Below the pieces are notes generated by a model that was not told the origin of the DNA, made no database searches, and worked only from the letters and a program-made list of their open reading frames with translations. Position numbers and translations under genes: made by a program. DNA of 64,000 nt from Streptomyces mirabilis (GTDB lineage Bacteria > Actinomycetota > Actinomycetes > Streptomycetales > Streptomycetaceae), in assembly GCF_039503195.1 (NCBI RefSeq), contig NZ_JBCJKP010000001.1, positions 4,588,001-4,652,000 on the forward strand, in the 5' to 3' direction. Position 1 is the stretch's first letter, and each line of letters opens with the position of its first letter. Positions 61,187 through 64,000 of this stretch are shown here, one piece after another.

Positions 61187-61495
61187 GTGCCGACCTACCA
61201 GTACCAGTGCACCGAGTGTGGCGAGGGCCTCGAGGCGGTGCAGAAGTTCACCGACGATGCCCTGACCGAGTGCCCCAACTGCGGTGGACGCCTCAAGAAG
61301 GTGTTCTCGGCCGTCGGCATTGTCTTCAAGGGCTCCGGCTTCTACCGCAACGACAGCCGTGGCTCCTCGTCGAGCAGCTCGCCGGCCTCCAAGCCGTCGA
61401 CCTCTTCGACGCCGTCCTCGTCGACGAGCTCGTCGTCCTCGTCGGACTCGAAGTCGTCGGGCAGCGGCTCGTCGAGCAGCAGCTCGGCCGCCTAG
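61187..61495 (+). CDS. FmdB family zinc-ribbon protein with Ser-rich tail
   Basis: A 102-aa protein. The zinc ribbon is MPTYQYQCTECGEGLEAVQK (CxxC) and CPNCGGRLKKVFSAVGIVFK, followed by GSGFYRND. The last ~40 residues are almost all Ser with Pro, Lys and Thr, a tail typical of Streptomyces FmdB proteins. GTG 61187 is preceded by AGGAGGAAGACAA, a strong site. Function is unclear (a regulatory or chaperone-like zinc ribbon). The upstream CIRCE-like site suggests heat-shock control. Confidence 0.9.
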   Translation: MPTYQYQCTECGEGLEAVQKFTDDALTECPNCGGRLKKVFSAVGIVFKGSGFYRNDSRGSSSSSSPASKPSTSSTPSSSTSSSSSSDSKSSGSGSSSSSSAA

Positions 61496-61508
61496 GACTT
61501 TCTCGCTG

Positions 61509-61538
61509 GGACCCTGTCGTCGTACGACGATGGGGTCC
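61509..61538 (+). terminator. Rho-independent terminator after fmdB
   Basis: The stem GGACCC-TG-TCGTCG / CGACGA-TG-GGGTCC is followed by TCGGCTTTTT, a T-tract rare in Streptomyces. It lies 13 bp after the fmdB stop. Confidence 0.85.
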
Positions 61539-61570
61539 TCGGCTTTTTCGAGGGCGGGTTCCCCGGAGTT

Positions 61571-61745
61571 TCCGGACGACGGGGTCCTCGCCGCTTTCGG
61601 ACGACGGGGTCCTCGCCGCTTTCGGACGACGGGGTCCTCGCCGCTTTCGGACGACGGAGTCCTCGCCGCTTTCGGACGACGGAGTCCTCGCCGCTTTCGG
61701 ACGACGGAGTCCTCGCCGCTTTCGGAAAACAGGGGCCTCGCCGTT
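61571..61745. repeat. Seven tandem 25-bp repeats between fmdB and mtnP
   Basis: Consecutive 25-bp units of TTCGGACGACGGGGTCCTCG plus CCGCT. Units 4-6 carry GGAG instead of GGGG, the first begins TCC, and the last is degenerate. There are no spacers, so it is a simple minisatellite. Open frames through it are by-products of the repeat. Confidence 0.95.
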
Positions 61746-61784
61746 TTCGGAGGCAGATCTTCGAAGCCCGCTAATGTGATCGTC

Positions 61785-62618
61785 ATGGCGAACGCAGAGA
61801 TCGGTGTCATCGGCGGCTCGGGCTTCTACTCCTTCCTCGACGATGTGACCGAGATACAAGTCGAGACCCCCTACGGGCCGCCGAGCGACTCCCTGTTCCT
61901 CGGCGAGATCGCCGGGCGACGGGTCGCCTTCCTTCCCCGCCACGGCCGCGGCCACCATCTGCCGCCGCACCGCATCAACTACCGGGCCAACCTCTGGGCG
62001 CTGCGCTCCGTAGGCGCCCGTCAGATCCTCGGACCGTGCGCGGTGGGCGGACTGCGCCCCCAGTACGGGCCGGGAACGCTGATCGTGCCGGACCAGCTGG
62101 TCGACCGTACGAAGACGCGGACGCAGACGTTCTTCGACGGGCTGCCGCTGCCGGACGGCACCGTGCCGAACGTCGTGCACGTGTCGCTGGCCGACCCCTA
62201 CTGCCCCGTCGGCCGCAAGGCCGCCCTCGAAGCGGCGCGCGGGCGTGACTGGGAGCCGGTGGACGGCGGCACGCTCGTGGTGATCGAGGGACCGCGGTTC
62301 TCCACCCGCGCCGAGTCGCTGTGGCACCAGGCGCAGGGCTGGTCCGTGGTGGGCATGACCGGCCACCCCGAGGCCGCGCTCGCTCGTGAACTCGAGCTCT
62401 GCTACACCTCGTTGACCTTGGTCACCGACCTCGACGCGGGCGCGGAGGCCGGCGAGGGCGTCTCGCACGACGACGTGCTGAAGGTGTTCGCGTCGAACGT
62501 GGACCGACTGCGGGACGTGCTGTACGACGCGGTGGCTGCCCTGCCGGGGAACGGGACGCGGGACTGTCTGTGCACGACGGCGCTGGGTGGCATGGACCCG
62601 GGTTTCGAGCTGCCGTGA
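61785..62618 (+). CDS. mtnP: S-methyl-5'-thioadenosine phosphorylase
   Basis: A 277-aa PNP/MTAP-family phosphorylase. It splits methylthioadenosine with phosphate to adenine and methylthioribose-1-phosphate in methionine salvage. Motifs: IGVIGGSGFYSFLDD at the N-terminus (phosphate loop), LPRHGRGHHLPPHRINYRAN, and the substrate region GTLVVIEGPRFSTRAES then WSVVGMTGHPEAALARELEL. ATG 61785 gives the usual length; GTG 61776 is possible. Confidence 0.93.
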   Translation: MANAEIGVIGGSGFYSFLDDVTEIQVETPYGPPSDSLFLGEIAGRRVAFLPRHGRGHHLPPHRINYRANLWALRSVGARQILGPCAVGGLRPQYGPGTLIVPDQLVDRTKTRTQTFFDGLPLPDGTVPNVVHVSLADPYCPVGRKAALEAARGRDWEPVDGGTLVVIEGPRFSTRAESLWHQAQGWSVVGMTGHPEAALARELELCYTSLTLVTDLDAGAEAGEGVSHDDVLKVFASNVDRLRDVLYDAVAALPGNGTRDCLCTTALGGMDPGFELP

Positions 62619-62629
62619 CGATGACCTCG

Positions 62630-62700
62630 ACGGGCGCTCGGTGGGCACTGACGGGCGCCGAGGGGCACTGACCGGCGCTGACGGGCGCTGACGGGCGTTT
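62630..62700. repeat. Short GCTGACGGGC repeats after mtnP
   Basis: Five or more copies of a GGGCGCTGAC/CACTGACGGGC-like decamer follow the mtnP stop codon. Nothing else is seen in the ~215-bp gap before the next gene. Confidence 0.6.
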
Positions 62701-62834
62701 CCACGCCGTGGAACTTCCCGTTCGGGTGGGGGAGTTGTCCACAACTCGTCGGTAGTCCACCGGCTCCGACGGGCTCCGCCGCGAGGCCTCATCGTGGGAT
62801 CGCAAGCCGATCTCTCGTCGCAGGTGGTGGTCCC

Positions 62835-63455
62835 ATGGCACAGCACGCTCCTCTTGTACGCCCGCCGGACACTGATCTCGTACGGGCGCCCGGCGCGGAT
62901 CCCGTACGTCCGCCCGGTGTGGACGCGCCTCCGATCCGCGAGGTGCCGCAGTTCGCCCCCGTGCACGTGCGCGGCGGACGGTACGGGCTGCGGCGCCTGA
63001 CCCGTCACAAGCGGCGGGCCGTGGCCGCGGGACTCGCCGTCACGGCGGCGGCTCTCGTGGCTGCGGGCCCCGGTGACGCCGGGCGGGCACGGGGCCATCC
63101 GACGACGGCTCCCCCGTCCACGTCCGCTTCCGCCCCCATGTCCCCTTCTCCCTCGTCCCCTTCCGCTACCGCGTCCGTGCGGGGGCGGGACACGGTGGAG
63201 ACGGTGGCGGCGCCGGTGCGGATCGCCGACGCGGCCACGGTGCGGCTGCTCAGGCCGGGCGACCGGGTCGACGTGATCGCGGCGGACGGGGGCAGCGAGG
63301 GCCGCGTGGTCGCGGCCGGGGCGCGGGTGGCCGAGGTCCCGGACTTCGCCGCCACCGAGAGCGGGGCGCTGGTCGTCCTCTCCGTGCCCCGGGCCACGGC
63401 GGCGCGACTGGCGGGCGCGGGCACGACGGCACGGCTGGCGGTGACACTGTGTTGA
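62835..63455 (+). CDS. SAF-domain (CpaB/RcpC-like) membrane protein
   Basis: A 206-aa protein. The first ~65 residues are Pro/Arg-rich and cytosolic, followed by one membrane segment (AVAAGLAVTAAALVAAGPG), a Ser/Pro-rich linker (SASAPMSPSPSSPSATAS), and a C-terminal domain (VETVAAPVRIADAATVRLLR, GDRVDVIAA, ALVVLSVPRATAARLAG). This matches the RcpC/CpaB domain of Flp pilus assembly proteins. No other pilus gene is in the window, so a pilus role is unproven. ATG 62835. Confidence 0.75.
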   Translation: MAQHAPLVRPPDTDLVRAPGADPVRPPGVDAPPIREVPQFAPVHVRGGRYGLRRLTRHKRRAVAAGLAVTAAALVAAGPGDAGRARGHPTTAPPSTSASAPMSPSPSSPSATASVRGRDTVETVAAPVRIADAATVRLLRPGDRVDVIAADGGSEGRVVAAGARVAEVPDFAATESGALVVLSVPRATAARLAGAGTTARLAVTLC

Positions 63456-63605
63456 ACGCCGTGCGCAATGCCGTACTGACGGCCCTCCTCGATATCGAAT
63501 CGGTGTCAACTCGCTCGATCGTGCTATCGAATTGGACAGGTCCGGCGGGCCCTGCCGTAGGTTGCGGAGCTGTTTGTTCCACAACTTGTGCAGAGGGGCC
63601 TCTTG

Positions 63606-64000
63606 GTGAGCGAGAAGAAGCAACCCGGTGTCTGGGAGGGCTTCAAGGCCTTTCTGATGCGGGGCAACGTCATCGACCTGGCCGTCGCGGTGGTCATCGG
63701 CGCGGCCTTCACCAACATCGTCAACTCGGTGGTGAAGGGCATCATCAACCCGCTGGTGGGTGCGATCGGCACACAGAACCTCGACAGCTACAGCTCCTGC
63801 CTCAAACCCCACTGCACCGGCACCGGGGACACGGCGACGGGCATACGGATCATGTGGGGCTCCGTGCTGGGCGCCACACTCAGCTTCGTGACCACCGCGG
63901 CCGTCGTCTACTTCCTGATGGTCCTGCCGATGTCGAAGTTCCTGGCCCGGCAGGCGGCCCGGCAGAAGGCGAAGGAGAGCACCCAGGAGGTCATCGAGGT
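63606..64000 (+). CDS. mscL: Large-conductance mechanosensitive channel MscL (3' end outside window)
   Basis: 131 codons of MscL are visible, running off the right edge. The N-terminal amphipathic helix and first membrane helix read WEGFKAFLMRGNVIDLAVAV then VIGAAFTNIVNSVVKGIINP, the gating-pore signature of MscL. A periplasmic loop with SYSSCLKPHCTGTG contains two Cys, and the second membrane helix is FVTTAAVVYFLMVLPM. GTG 63606 is used, with AGAGGGGC upstream (TTG 63603 is adjacent). MscL releases solutes on hypo-osmotic shock. Confidence 0.95.
   Translation, partial: MSEKKQPGVWEGFKAFLMRGNVIDLAVAVVIGAAFTNIVNSVVKGIINPLVGAIGTQNLDSYSSCLKPHCTGTGDTATGIRIMWGSVLGATLSFVTTAAVVYFLMVLPMSKFLARQAARQKAKESTQEVIE

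Noticed and set aside
61571..61745. CRISPR array
   Set aside because: The 25-bp units are contiguous with no spacers, and no cas genes lie nearby.
1..64000. Secondary-metabolite cluster or defence island
   Set aside because: No PKS, NRPS, terpene synthase, restriction, CRISPR or known antiphage genes were seen; the only accessory blocks are the two recombinase-linked regions and one IS.

Overview
The window is about 71% GC-looking actinomycete chromosome and is almost certainly from a Streptomyces species. GTG starts are frequent, many operons use 4-bp ATGA/GTGA stop-start overlaps, and it holds Streptomyces marker genes: an SsgA-like protein, SepX, RpfB, a protein O-mannosyltransferase, a DUF397 protein, and the dispersed repeats typical of Streptomyces intergenic DNA. 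From memory, the backbone order (ABC-F, ispE, rsmA, rpfB, tatD, rsmI, pmt, two penicillin-binding proteins, ssgE, nik/cbi transporter ... sepX, rimJ, mog, moaC, glp, galU, penicillin acylase, antiporter, fmdB, mscL) resembles the S. coelicolor SCO3145-SCO3190 region. This was not checked by search.

Layout. 1-10.2 kb: housekeeping genes, mostly on the minus strand (ABC-F, membrane acyltransferase, ispE-rsmA, a frameshifted rpfB, tatD, a zinc-ribbon protein, rsmI). 10.3-12.0 kb: pmt. 12.0-17.2 kb: a degraded integrative element in the 3' end of pmt. It is bounded by two ~223-bp direct copies of the pmt terminus and carries a tyrosine-integrase C-terminal fragment, a degenerate tRNA-Ser(UGA) 3' half, a GNAT gene and a 1007-aa surface protein with five near-identical DUF11 repeats. 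17.3-22.2 kb: a META-domain lipoprotein (frameshifted), a PdxH fragment and two tandem penicillin-binding proteins. 22.3-26.9 kb: a decay zone with ybaK and eamA pseudogenes. eamA is split by a ~3.5-kb insertion carrying a serine-recombinase remnant and an intact three-gene operon for a cytochrome b6-like di-heme membrane protein. 27.0-33.9 kb: ssgE, a nickel ECF transporter nikMN-nikQ-nikO behind a Nur-box-like site, ohrR-ohr, a serine hydrolase, an AraC regulator and a DUF397 protein. 34.3-42.5 kb: MMPL exporter with TetR regulator, a tricorn-like S41 protease, and a complete IS4-type element whose 11-bp target duplication contains the protease stop codon. 42.5-47.0 kb: an SDR / hydrolase / Baeyer-Villiger monooxygenase operon divergent from a MerR regulator. 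47.1-64.0 kb: xth-type nuclease, GNAT, tRNA-Ala, sepX, molybdopterin/gephyrin genes, galU, 5-FTHF cyclo-ligase, penicillin acylase, antiporter, MFS, fmdB behind a CIRCE-like site, mtnP, an SAF protein and partial mscL.

Functional themes. Cell-envelope and division genes are concentrated here (rpfB, pmt, two PBPs, ssgE, sepX, glp, galU, penicillin acylase). Metal and stress physiology is represented by the Nur/nik operon, ohrR-ohr and a possible HrcA site. Two recombinase-linked insertions (12.0-17.0 and 23.4-26.9 kb) and one IS are the accessory material. Four otherwise complete genes (rpfB, the META lipoprotein, MMPL, the S41 protease) each carry one frameshift, several of them in short homopolymers. 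These could be sequencing indels rather than real mutations, and their functional status should be read with that caution.
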